DNA of 64,000 bases from UBA6898 sp964463135 (GTDB taxonomy: Bacteria; Nitrospirota; Thermodesulfovibrionia; Thermodesulfovibrionales; UBA6898). The notes beneath the pieces are model-generated. The model was not told the DNA's origin. It saw only the letters and a program-made list of their open reading frames with translations, and did not search any database. The stretch lies in contig CAYXBA010000008.1 of assembly GCA_964463135.1 (NCBI GenBank), positions 73,813 to 137,812 of the forward strand, read 5' to 3'. The translations under genes were made by a program, and so were the position numbers. Within the stretch, counting starts at the first letter, position 1, and every line of letters begins with the position of its first letter. Below are positions 52,856 through 60,396 of the stretch, one piece after another.

Positions 52856-54433
52856 TTACAGGCTGATCTGTTTAATGGATAATATGTTCGGCAGAGCCTT
52901 GAGCTGATCAAGGACATCCGGGCCGGGCCTTGCATCAAGGCTTACCACGGAGATTGCCGTGCCGCCCGCGGATTCTCTTCCAAAGTGCATGCGGGCTATA
53001 TTGATATTGTTCTTGCCGAGCAGGTTGCCGATATTGCCGATGACCCCGGGCTTGTCATTATTATACATAAGCAGGAGCTCACCTTCAGGAACGATCTCGA
53101 CCTTGAAGCCGTCGATCTCAATGACACGGGGGTCCTTCTTGCTGTAAAGGGTTCCGGAGACATAACTTTCCTTTTGCCCTGCCTTGATCCTGATCGTGAT
53201 TTTGCTGAAAAAGTCGCCGGCATCACTGCTCTTGCTCTCTTTGACTTCAATGCCGCGCTCCTTTGCAATGAACGGAGCGTTTACGAAATTTACGGTCTCG
53301 AGGAGGATAGGGCTGAGATATCCCTTAAGCGCAGCAATGGTGACCGGCGCGGTATTGACCGTAGCTGCATCGCCGTAGTACTCGACCGTGATCTCCGTTG
53401 TCCCGCCCTCGAAGATCTGGCAGGAGAAACTGCCCAGCTTTTCAGCGAGGTTGATATACGGCTGGAGTCTCGGCACCTGGTCGCTCGGGATCGACGGGAA
53501 ATTGACCGCATTCCTGATGGTGCCATGGACAAGATAATCAGCGATCTGTTCGGCAACGGCGAGTGCAACATTTTCCTGTGCTTCTTCCGTGGAAGCACCC
53601 AGATGAGGCGTGCAGATAAGGTTTTCGAGCGTGAGAAGAGGGTTGTTCTCTGGCGGTTCTTTTTCAAGAACGTCCAGTGCTGCTGCAGCAACTTTTCCGC
53701 TCTTCATCGCCTCATAGAGATCCTGTTCATTGACAATCCCGCCGCGGGCGCAGTTTATGATCCTGACACCATTCTTCATCTTTGCCATGGTAGCGGCATT
53801 GATAAGGCCCCTGGTCTCGGGCGTCATGGGCGAATGGATGGTAATAAAATCCGATTCCGCAAATATATCGTCAAGAGAGCCTTTCCTGATTCCCATTGCC
53901 TGTGCCTTTTCTTCGCTCAGGAAGGGATCATAGGCAATAATGTTCATCTCGAGGCCCTGTGCCTTCTTTGCCACCTGGCCGCCGATCGCACCGAGGCCGA
54001 CAATACCGAGGGTTTTGTTGAAGAGTTCGACCCCCATGAATTTCTTTTTTTCCCACTTGCCAGCTTTCATGGAAGCGGTGGCCTGCGGGATCATGCGTGC
54101 TACGGAAAAGAGCATTGCGATAGTATGTTCAGCAGTCGTGACCGTGTTGCCGCCAGGTGTGTTCATTACAACAATACCCTTTTTGGATGCGGCTGTCTTA
54201 TCAACGTTGTCAAGACCGGAGCCTGCCCTGCCGATGACCTTGAGGTTCGTTGCAGCCTCGATGATCTCTGCGGTCACCTTCGTTGCAGAACGGATGACCA
54301 GTCCGCTGTACTCGCCGATGCATGCCTTTAGCTCTTCCGGCTTCATGCCGGTCTTGACATCGACCGTGAGCCCTGCTTTCTTGAGTATCTCTACACCTTT
54401 TGCTGATATATTGTCGCTGACGAGCACTTTCAT
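52856..54433 (-). CDS. serA: D-3-phosphoglycerate dehydrogenase SerA, long form
   Basis: First step of serine synthesis. At 525 residues it is the long type. Seen: NAD site TLGIVGLGAIGGQVAKKA, catalytic Arg (NCARGGIVNEQDL), Glu and His (CTPHLGAST), an allosteric substrate-binding domain (~320-450) and a C-terminal ACT domain (~455-525, LLMYNNDKPGVIGNIGNLLG) for serine feedback. It follows the aminotransferase by 15 bases. Confidence 0.96.
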   Translation of the reverse strand: MKVLVSDNISAKGVEILKKAGLTVDVKTGMKPEELKACIGEYSGLVIRSATKVTAEIIEAATNLKVIGRAGSGLDNVDKTAASKKGIVVMNTPGGNTVTTAEHTIAMLFSVARMIPQATASMKAGKWEKKKFMGVELFNKTLGIVGLGAIGGQVAKKAQGLEMNIIAYDPFLSEEKAQAMGIRKGSLDDIFAESDFITIHSPMTPETRGLINAATMAKMKNGVRIINCARGGIVNEQDLYEAMKSGKVAAAALDVLEKEPPENNPLLTLENLICTPHLGASTEEAQENVALAVAEQIADYLVHGTIRNAVNFPSIPSDQVPRLQPYINLAEKLGSFSCQIFEGGTTEITVEYYGDAATVNTAPVTIAALKGYLSPILLETVNFVNAPFIAKERGIEVKESKSSDAGDFFSKITIRIKAGQKESYVSGTLYSKKDPRVIEIDGFKVEIVPEGELLLMYNNDKPGVIGNIGNLLGKNNINIARMHFGRESAGGTAISVVSLDARPGPDVLDQLKALPNILSIKQISL

Positions 54434-54448
54434 CGAAATTATCCTCTC

Positions 54449-55588
54449 CTATACCATTAAGAGTTCTTGGGCAACCGCAACACCGGAGCCGAGTTTCACG
54501 GGATATCCCATGCCTTTGAGTACCATCTCGACACCAGCGATTGCGGTGATCGTATCAAAAGTGCCTGCATAACCGAGATGGGCGATCCTGAATATCTTGC
54601 CTTTTGCCTGCCCCTGGCCGCCGGCGGCTGTTATGCCGTATTTTACCCTGAGATTCTTGTATATTTCCTGGCCGTCAATGTCCTTGGGTGCGCTGATTGC
54701 GGTGACCGCATTGCTGGGTGATTCCTTGGTGTACATCTCAAGGCCGATCGCCTTTACTGCCTCCCGCGTAGCATGGGCGAGCTTTGCATGGCGGTTGAAG
54801 GCATTCTCAAGACCCTCGGCCTGCAGCAGCCTGAGACATTCATTCAGACCGATAATCAACGAAACCGGAGATGTGAAATTGGTCTGGTTGTCCTTGAGCT
54901 TCTTTCTTTCGGCTGTGAAATTAAAATAAAATTTAGGAGATTTAGCGGCCTCTGCGAACTTCCAGGCCTTTTCGCTTATACCGACAAAGGCGAGGCCAGG
55001 AGGAAGCATGAGACCCTTCTGAGAGCCGCCGATCAGCACATCAATTCCCCATTCATCCATCTTCAGGTCGTGGGCAACAAGTGCTGAGATCGCGTCAACA
55101 ACGAGGATCGTGCCGGCAAAGTTCTTGACCACCGATGCAATTGCCTGAATGTCATGATAAACGCCGGTGGAGGTTTCAGATGCCTGCACAAAGACACCTT
55201 TTATCGAAGGGTCTTTCCTGAGCGCCTTTTCGATATCTTCCGGTTTTACGGTATAGCCCCAGTCTATCTTGATCTCTTCTACGGAAAGATTGTACGCCTT
55301 GCAGATCTTGGTCCAGCGCTCCCCGAAGTTGCCCGCATTGATCACAAGTGCCTTGTCACCGGGGGTAAAGAAGTTATTCACTGAACCGACCATGCCGCCG
55401 GTGCCGGTGGAGCAGATGATCAGGACATCATTTTTTGTCTGGTAAAGCCACTGCAGTCCCTTTTTGGCTGAGTCGAGCACTGGTACAAAGTCAGGTGCAC
55501 GGTGATGAATAATCGGCATTGCCATGGCCAGCAAAGCTTCCGGCGGAACCGGCGTTGGTCCAGGCGCCAAGAGATAGCGTTTCATCAT
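54449..55588 (-). CDS. Class V aminotransferase (serine/alanine-glyoxylate type)
   Basis: A 379-residue PLP enzyme. Seen: YLLAPGPTPVPPEAL, STGTGGMVGSVNNFF, ETSTGVYHDI, VVDAISALVAHDLKMDEWGIDV, PLP-Lys in GGSQKGLMLPPGLAF, HLGYAGTFDT. The family includes serine-pyruvate, alanine-glyoxylate and purine-catabolism aminotransferases. Next to serA it may serve as the phosphoserine aminotransferase of this organism; that is inference. TAGGAGG is eight bases before the ATG. Confidence 0.92.
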   Translation of the reverse strand: MMKRYLLAPGPTPVPPEALLAMAMPIIHHRAPDFVPVLDSAKKGLQWLYQTKNDVLIICSTGTGGMVGSVNNFFTPGDKALVINAGNFGERWTKICKAYNLSVEEIKIDWGYTVKPEDIEKALRKDPSIKGVFVQASETSTGVYHDIQAIASVVKNFAGTILVVDAISALVAHDLKMDEWGIDVLIGGSQKGLMLPPGLAFVGISEKAWKFAEAAKSPKFYFNFTAERKKLKDNQTNFTSPVSLIIGLNECLRLLQAEGLENAFNRHAKLAHATREAVKAIGLEMYTKESPSNAVTAISAPKDIDGQEIYKNLRVKYGITAAGGQGQAKGKIFRIAHLGYAGTFDTITAIAGVEMVLKGMGYPVKLGSGVAVAQELLMV

Positions 55589-55737
55589 GAGAAACCTCCT
55601 AATGTATTACAGGGATATATTTTTGGGAATGAAACAGGCAGAAAAGATGACAAAAAGTAATCCCAAACCCTGGATTCCCAAGTATTATGAGCTTTGAAAA
55701 TTAGCATTAGAACAGGGTTTTTGTCAAGGCTAGACAC

Positions 55738-55766
55738 TTTACATCAAGCAGGCAGACTATTATAAT
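55738..55766 (+). promoter_or_regulatory. htrA promoter, ten bases before start codon
   Basis: TTTACA (55738-55743), 17-base spacer, TATAAT (55761-55766): near-consensus. Only ten bases follow before the ATG, and they contain no ribosome-binding site. Confidence 0.7.
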
Positions 55767-55776
55767 GTAATGAACC

Positions 55777-57246
55777 ATGAAGAATAAAATTGGGATCATT
55801 GTTCTTTTTCTTTTAGTCGGTGTCCTCATCGGCGGTGTTTCTTTCTATTTTCTTGAGAAGGTAACGGGTGCACATAAAGGATATGCGTCCTATGCGACAC
55901 CGAATGTGCCGCGTCAGATCATCGATACAAGCAGGGCATTTTCCGAGATAGCAGGTTCCATCTCTCCCTCTGTTGTGAATATATCAACGACAAAGGTCAT
56001 GAAGAGAGAGGCAGGCTCATCTCCTGAGGATCCTTTCTTTGACCTTCTGAACCCCTTTCGCAATTTCAAAATGCCCAAAAAATGGAAAGAACAGAGTCTG
56101 GGGTCAGGGGTAATCGTGAGCGCAGACGGCTACATTATTACTAACAACCATGTGGTTGAACAGGCGGATGAGATCAGGGTAACGCTCTTTGATAAGCGCT
56201 CCTTCAAGGCAAAGATCATCGGCGCGGACACCAAGACGGACATTGCTGTGGTAAAGATCGAGGCTGACAATCTCAGGGCTGCACCATGGGGAGATTCGGA
56301 TAAACTGCAGGTTGGCGAGTTCGTGCTGGCGATCGGCAATCCGTATGGTCTGAGCCATACGGTTACCATGGGGATTATCAGCGCCGTGGGAAGGGCCAAT
56401 GTCGGGATAGCAGATTATGAGGACTTTATCCAGACCGATGCAGCGATCAACCCCGGGAATTCAGGCGGCCCGCTGGTGAACATCAAGGGTGAGCTCATCG
56501 GCGTCAATACGGCTATTTTTTCGAGATCCGGCGGATATCAGGGCATCGGTTTTGCCGTGCCGAGCAATATGACCCGTCTTGTGATGAACCAGCTTGTTGA
56601 AAAAGGAAAGGTGACACGCGGGTGGCTCGGTGTGACGATCCAGGAACTGACGCCTGAACTTTCGCAGAAGTTCGGCCTGAAGAGTGAGAAGGGTGCATTG
56701 GTGGGGGATGTTGCCAAAGGAAGCCCTGCCGAAAGATCGGGCATCAAGAGGGGCGACATCATCCTTGAATATAACGGCAAGAAGATCTCTGATGTGGGGA
56801 ATCTCAGAAACATGGTCGCCCAGAGCAAAGTCGGCAGCGAAATACCGATCACTATCCTGCGGGGCGGCAAGGAATATGCGGTAAAAGTCGTGATCGTTGA
56901 ACTGCCAAAGGATATCGCAGAGGCCACCCCGGGCAACACGCCGGAAGATTCGGCACTTGAGGGGCTCTCAGGAATAACCACCATGGAACTTTCCCGGGAG
57001 ATCGCCCGGCAGCTTGGCCTTCACAAGGACGAGAAAGGTGTCGTTGTTGTGCAGGTCGAAGCAGGGAGTCCTGCTGAAGAGGCTGGTATACGCAAAGGCG
57101 ATGTCATCCAGGAGATTGACAGAAAGCGGATCGAAGGGTTGAACGACTACAATAAGGCTGTATCGGGCATAAAACCGGGGGACGCTCCTCTCCTCTTCGT
57201 CAACAGGGGCGGGAAAAAGTTTTACGTGACTATCAGATCCTCTTAA
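55777..57246 (+). CDS. htrA: HtrA/DegP-type periplasmic serine protease
   Basis: Periplasmic protease and chaperone. 489 residues: signal-anchor (MKNKIGIIVLFLLVGVLIGG), trypsin-like domain with His in IITNNHVVEQADE, Asp in DTKTDIAVVKIE, Ser in INPGNSGGPLVN; two PDZ domains (TRGWLGVTIQELTPEL..SPAERSGIKRGDII and QLGLHKDEKGVVVVQVEAGSPAEEAG). All three catalytic residues are present. Confidence 0.96.
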   Translation: MKNKIGIIVLFLLVGVLIGGVSFYFLEKVTGAHKGYASYATPNVPRQIIDTSRAFSEIAGSISPSVVNISTTKVMKREAGSSPEDPFFDLLNPFRNFKMPKKWKEQSLGSGVIVSADGYIITNNHVVEQADEIRVTLFDKRSFKAKIIGADTKTDIAVVKIEADNLRAAPWGDSDKLQVGEFVLAIGNPYGLSHTVTMGIISAVGRANVGIADYEDFIQTDAAINPGNSGGPLVNIKGELIGVNTAIFSRSGGYQGIGFAVPSNMTRLVMNQLVEKGKVTRGWLGVTIQELTPELSQKFGLKSEKGALVGDVAKGSPAERSGIKRGDIILEYNGKKISDVGNLRNMVAQSKVGSEIPITILRGGKEYAVKVVIVELPKDIAEATPGNTPEDSALEGLSGITTMELSREIARQLGLHKDEKGVVVVQVEAGSPAEEAGIRKGDVIQEIDRKRIEGLNDYNKAVSGIKPGDAPLLFVNRGGKKFYVTIRSS

Positions 57247-57290
57247 TGCAGATGTCTTTGGCATGATCCCCTCCGCTGCAAAAGAACCAT

Positions 57291-58040
57291 ATGAATAGTG
57301 CAGATGAAAGGACAGTGAGAAACGGGGACACAGGTCTTTCCATGCCGCATAGGGCAGTAGCGATCATCCCTTCTGCAGGACTGGGGAGAAGGTTCGGAGA
57401 GGACAGAAACAAGCCCTTTGAGACCTTGGGCGGCAAGCCGGTCATGATATGGGCCCTCGAAACCCTTGAGAAGATGCCCGAGATCTCCGAGATCATCCCC
57501 GTGCTTAAAGAGACTGACATGCAGGCAGGAACAGAACTCTTTGCATCCTACAAGATAACGAAAGTGAAGAGCATTGCGACGGGAGGCAAAGAGCGGCAGG
57601 ATTCTGTCTTTAACGGACTTCATTGCATAAAGGACAGCAGATCACTTGTCCTTATCCATGACGGCGCAAGACCTTTTCTTGAACCGGATACCGTTCGACA
57701 GGCGCTGCGGGCATTGCCGGGATATGACGGTGTCGTGATCGGCGTGCCGCCGAAAGATACAATTAAGGAGATGGAAGGAGCATTGATACGGCATACCTTG
57801 AACCGGGATATGCTCATTGCGGTGCAGACCCCGCAGATCTTTTTTTATAAGCCGCTTCGTGATGCCTATGAAAGGGCGATGAAGGAATCTTTTTATGCAA
57901 CTGATGACGCTGCGCTGGTCGAAAGAAACAGGGGCAGGATTGCCGTGGTAAGAGGGGAATATACGAATATCAAGATCACCACGCCGGAAGACCTTGTGAT
58001 CGCTGAAGCATTCCTGAAGATGCGGGGCGGGAAACAATGA
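57291..58040 (+). CDS. ispD: 2-C-methyl-D-erythritol 4-phosphate cytidylyltransferase
   Basis: Third step of the MEP isoprenoid pathway. Seen: AIIPSAGLGRRFGEDRNKPF (CTP loop), GGKERQDSVFNGL, VLIHDGARPFL, QTPQIFFYKPLRDAY, TDDAALVER. From ATG 57291 it is 249 residues; ATG 57342 (MPHRAVAII) gives the usual ~232 and is a likely alternative since the first 17 residues are not conserved. ATGA overlap with ispF. Confidence 0.95.
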   Translation: MNSADERTVRNGDTGLSMPHRAVAIIPSAGLGRRFGEDRNKPFETLGGKPVMIWALETLEKMPEISEIIPVLKETDMQAGTELFASYKITKVKSIATGGKERQDSVFNGLHCIKDSRSLVLIHDGARPFLEPDTVRQALRALPGYDGVVIGVPPKDTIKEMEGALIRHTLNRDMLIAVQTPQIFFYKPLRDAYERAMKESFYATDDAALVERNRGRIAVVRGEYTNIKITTPEDLVIAEAFLKMRGGKQ

Positions 58041-58513
58041 GGATCGGCACAGGATATGACTCGCACCGGTTTGCCGAAGGCAGGAAGCTTATCCTTGGTG
58101 GGGTTGAAATACCGCATGAAAAAGGATTGCTCGGCCATTCCGATGCTGACGTACTCTGTCACGCGATAACCGACGCTATTATCGGTGCGCTTGGTCTCGG
58201 AGATATTGGCGCGCATTTCCCGGATACTGATCCAAAATGGAAAGATGCCGTGAGCATTGAACTGCTGAAGTCTGTAGTTGAGATGGCAGGGAAGAACGGC
58301 TATGCTGTTGCGTGGATCGACTCAACCATTATCACTGAAAGGCCGAAGCTCTCCCCCCATATTGAGAAGATGAAGGCTGCACTATCCCGGGCAGGCATCC
58401 CCGCAGCGCAGATCAATATCAAGGCAAAGACCAACGAGGGCATGGGTTTTATCGGCCGGGGCGAAGGCATTGCCGTGCAGGCGGTCTGTTTGCTTGAGAA
58501 GGAAAGTTCTTGA
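58037..58513 (+). CDS. ispF: 2-C-methyl-D-erythritol 2,4-cyclodiphosphate synthase
   Basis: Fifth step of the MEP pathway. A 158-residue trimeric zinc enzyme: GTGYDSHRFAEGRKLILGGVEI (zinc Asp/His), LLGHSDADVLCHAITDAIIGALGLGDIGAHFPD, and TNEGMGFIGRGEGIA. Four-base overlap with ispD. Confidence 0.97.
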   Translation: MRIGTGYDSHRFAEGRKLILGGVEIPHEKGLLGHSDADVLCHAITDAIIGALGLGDIGAHFPDTDPKWKDAVSIELLKSVVEMAGKNGYAVAWIDSTIITERPKLSPHIEKMKAALSRAGIPAAQINIKAKTNEGMGFIGRGEGIAVQAVCLLEKESS

Positions 58514-58529
58514 CCGAAGCATCTTAGTA

Positions 58530-58832
58530 TTACGGCACAGCAAGTCGTGCTTCTATGTCCATACGTCCATGAAGAACTCGGATAATCTCTATTGTATCGG
58601 CAAGCGTTTGACGATAAAAAATTACATGACTGCCTGCGTTGAGTTTACGGTACCCATCCAGAATCTCATTGCAGTCCTTTCCCTGAAGAGGATTGGCGGC
58701 CAACTGATGAAAACAGACATCCAGCATGGTTAGATACTGATCTCGCTGGTCGCGACCCCAATGCTCTTGTGTGTAACGGCCTATCTCTTTCAAATCGGCC
58801 TTGGCCTTATTTGTGATGGTAAAAGAGGGCAC
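58530..58832 (-). CDS. parE: ParE-type toxin
   Basis: A 100-residue RelE/ParE-fold toxin: KAKADLKEIGRYTQEHWG at the N-terminus, NPLQGKDCNEILDGYRKLNAGSHVIFYRQ and IEIIRVLHGRMDIEARL at the end are family features. ParE proteins poison DNA gyrase. One-base overlap with the antitoxin gene upstream. Confidence 0.9.
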   Translation of the reverse strand: MPSFTITNKAKADLKEIGRYTQEHWGRDQRDQYLTMLDVCFHQLAANPLQGKDCNEILDGYRKLNAGSHVIFYRQTLADTIEIIRVLHGRMDIEARLAVP

Positions 58833-59074
58833 TACTTGAGACCTTCGTCATCAAGCTCATCAATTAAACCCTTGAGGGAATAGACGGCTTTACCGCTTTC
58901 CTCGCCCTCGACAAGCGCTCGACGTAACAGCGATAGCTTGGTTTCCCTTTCCTCCAATAGCCGGAGTCCGGCCCGTATCGCCTCACTTGTTGAACCAAAA
59001 CGGCCTTGGGCGACCTGCTGAGAAATAAATTGTTCATAGTGTGAGCCTATCGTGACGCTGGTATTTTTTTGCAT
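58832..59074 (-). CDS. parD: ParD-type antitoxin
   Basis: An 80-residue ribbon-helix-helix antitoxin: NTSVTIGSHYEQFISQQVAQGRFGSTSEAIRAGLRLLEER, then an acidic C-terminus (GLIDELDDEG). GGAGG lies before the ATG. AATAATATTATT at 59099-59110, a 12-base palindrome just upstream, is a candidate operator. Confidence 0.9.
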   Translation of the reverse strand: MQKNTSVTIGSHYEQFISQQVAQGRFGSTSEAIRAGLRLLEERETKLSLLRRALVEGEESGKAVYSLKGLIDELDDEGLK

Positions 59075-59146
59075 AATTTAACCTCCGTGATTAGTAAGAA
59101 TAATATTATTATGTAATATTTAATGGTACATATCAAGACGGAAAGC

Positions 59147-59341
59147 TTATCTAACAACAGCTCTGATGACTTTGAGGGCGAGGCGGAGGGTGGGTTCGTC
59201 AGAGAATTTGGCAAGGGATTGAATGGATTCCTTCAGTTCCTTCTGGCTGAGGACATGCCCGAAATCAAATATCTTGTTCTGTGAAGCCTGAACTTTTAAG
59301 GTGGAGTGGGGCTGGAAGGCGGTGAAGAGATAGTTCTGCTG
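59147..59341 (-). pseudogene. Open frame without start codon, possible gene remnant
   Basis: A 64-codon frame on the minus strand, open from a stop at 59342-59344 to TAA at 59147-59149, with no ATG, GTG or TTG. It reads well (FQPHSTLKVQASQNKIFDFG, LAKFSDEPTLRLALKVIRAV) and looks like the C-terminal end of a helical protein. It lies directly after the HD gene. I do not recognise it. Confidence 0.3.
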
Positions 59342-59349
59342 CTATTCTA

Positions 59350-59922
59350 TTATTTCTTCCCCTTAATCCACCAGTCGCTCTTGTCCGAGAACCACCAGAG
59401 GGACGAATCCGTCTCAAGGATGGTTTTGGCAAGTTCGCGTGCAATATCCGTTTTCAGTCTTTTGAGCGCAAAATTGAGCCATTCATCTGCGTACGTATTG
59501 CCGAGGTCTTTATGTTCCTTGAGGGCCACGATCATTTCGAGCTGATCAGCATCATAAGCCAGTTTTGCTTCAAGGCTCTCACCCTTCATGAACTCGAATA
59601 TCAAGTCCCTGATCTCATCGCCAAAGGGAAGCGTCTCCGCAAGATCATTAACGGCCTTCTTCTCATCTGCCTTCACATATTTTTTATTCACATAATTCAG
59701 ATCCCCTGTCCTTGCCTCGGGGAGGTCGTGGAACAGGCACATTTTCAGGAGCTTGTCATGATCTGCATCCTTTGCCAGGTGTGCAAGAGTAAAACCGATA
59801 TAGGCGGTCCTGAATATATGTTCAGCAACTGACTCAGCACCTGATCCCAGAAACTGGAACCCGGTCCTTGGCGTGCGCTTGAGCATACCGGCCTCAAAAA
59901 GAAAATTTGCAATGCGCTTCAT
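59350..59922 (-). CDS. HD-domain phosphohydrolase (YfbR-like)
   Basis: 190 residues. HD motifs: SVAEHIFRTAYIGFTLAHLA (first His), CLFHDLPEARTGDL (HD pair), and a later Asp in AYDADQLEMIVAL. The set matches the YfbR/HDDC2 5'-deoxynucleotidase group, which dephosphorylates deoxynucleoside monophosphates. It sits 24 bases after the HEAT gene on the same strand. Confidence 0.85.
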   Translation of the reverse strand: MKRIANFLFEAGMLKRTPRTGFQFLGSGAESVAEHIFRTAYIGFTLAHLAKDADHDKLLKMCLFHDLPEARTGDLNYVNKKYVKADEKKAVNDLAETLPFGDEIRDLIFEFMKGESLEAKLAYDADQLEMIVALKEHKDLGNTYADEWLNFALKRLKTDIARELAKTILETDSSLWWFSDKSDWWIKGKK

Positions 59923-59946
59923 GTCAACTCCGCAATTATGATATTT

Positions 59947-60345
59947 TTATTGAGTCCGTATTTCGGCAATAGCTTCCCGCGCAATGGTCCTGACACCCTC
60001 ATGTATGTCCAGAAGGCACTGTTCGAGAAAAGGGAGCGAGCTCCTGTTGCCGATAATGCCGAGAAGGTTCGCTGCATCGCCCCGCGCGACTGCATCGCTG
60101 TGAGCAAGAAGAGGCAGAAGGTTCTTCTCTGCACGCACGATCTGTTCAGGATCAAGCCGCTTCAGCTCTTCCATCAGCGCTGTGATGCCTATCCTGACGC
60201 GAACGCGTTCATCCTGTATCAAGGTCCCTACCAGATCATAAAGCGAGCTGTCGTGCCTGAACATGTCAATGATGTTTTCGAGAAAACCGTTCTCCATATG
60301 GTCTGCGATCATCTGCTGAAGGTCTGATTGTGCGCCTGTCTGCAT
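59947..60345 (-). CDS. HEAT-repeat protein
   Basis: About 132 residues, all helical, with HEAT-like repeats: ENIIDMFRHDSSLYDLVGTLIQDERVRVRIGITALMEEL, EKNLLPLLAHSDAVARGDAANLLGIIG, LPFLEQCLLDIHEGVRTIAREAIAEI. Probably a protein-binding scaffold; partner unknown. Start ATG 60345 (MQTGAQSD) is used; ATG 60360 is possible. It is divergent from the cysES gene. Confidence 0.75.
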   Translation of the reverse strand: MQTGAQSDLQQMIADHMENGFLENIIDMFRHDSSLYDLVGTLIQDERVRVRIGITALMEELKRLDPEQIVRAEKNLLPLLAHSDAVARGDAANLLGIIGNRSSLPFLEQCLLDIHEGVRTIAREAIAEIRTQ

Positions 60346-60379
60346 GCTGAATAATAGCACAGCGGTTCTGTTTTTTATG

Positions 60380-60385
60380 TATAAT
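60380..60385 (+). promoter_or_regulatory. TATAAT -10 box before the cysE-cysS fusion
   Basis: A perfect TATAAT ends 11 bases before the ATG at 60397; no Shine-Dalgarno lies between. The -35 is weak. Confidence 0.5.
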
Positions 60386-60396
60386 ACGCTCTAAAC

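Noticed and set aside
52985..54331. 448-codon open frame opposite serA
   Set aside because: Shadow caused by codon bias of serA; residues do not look like a protein family.
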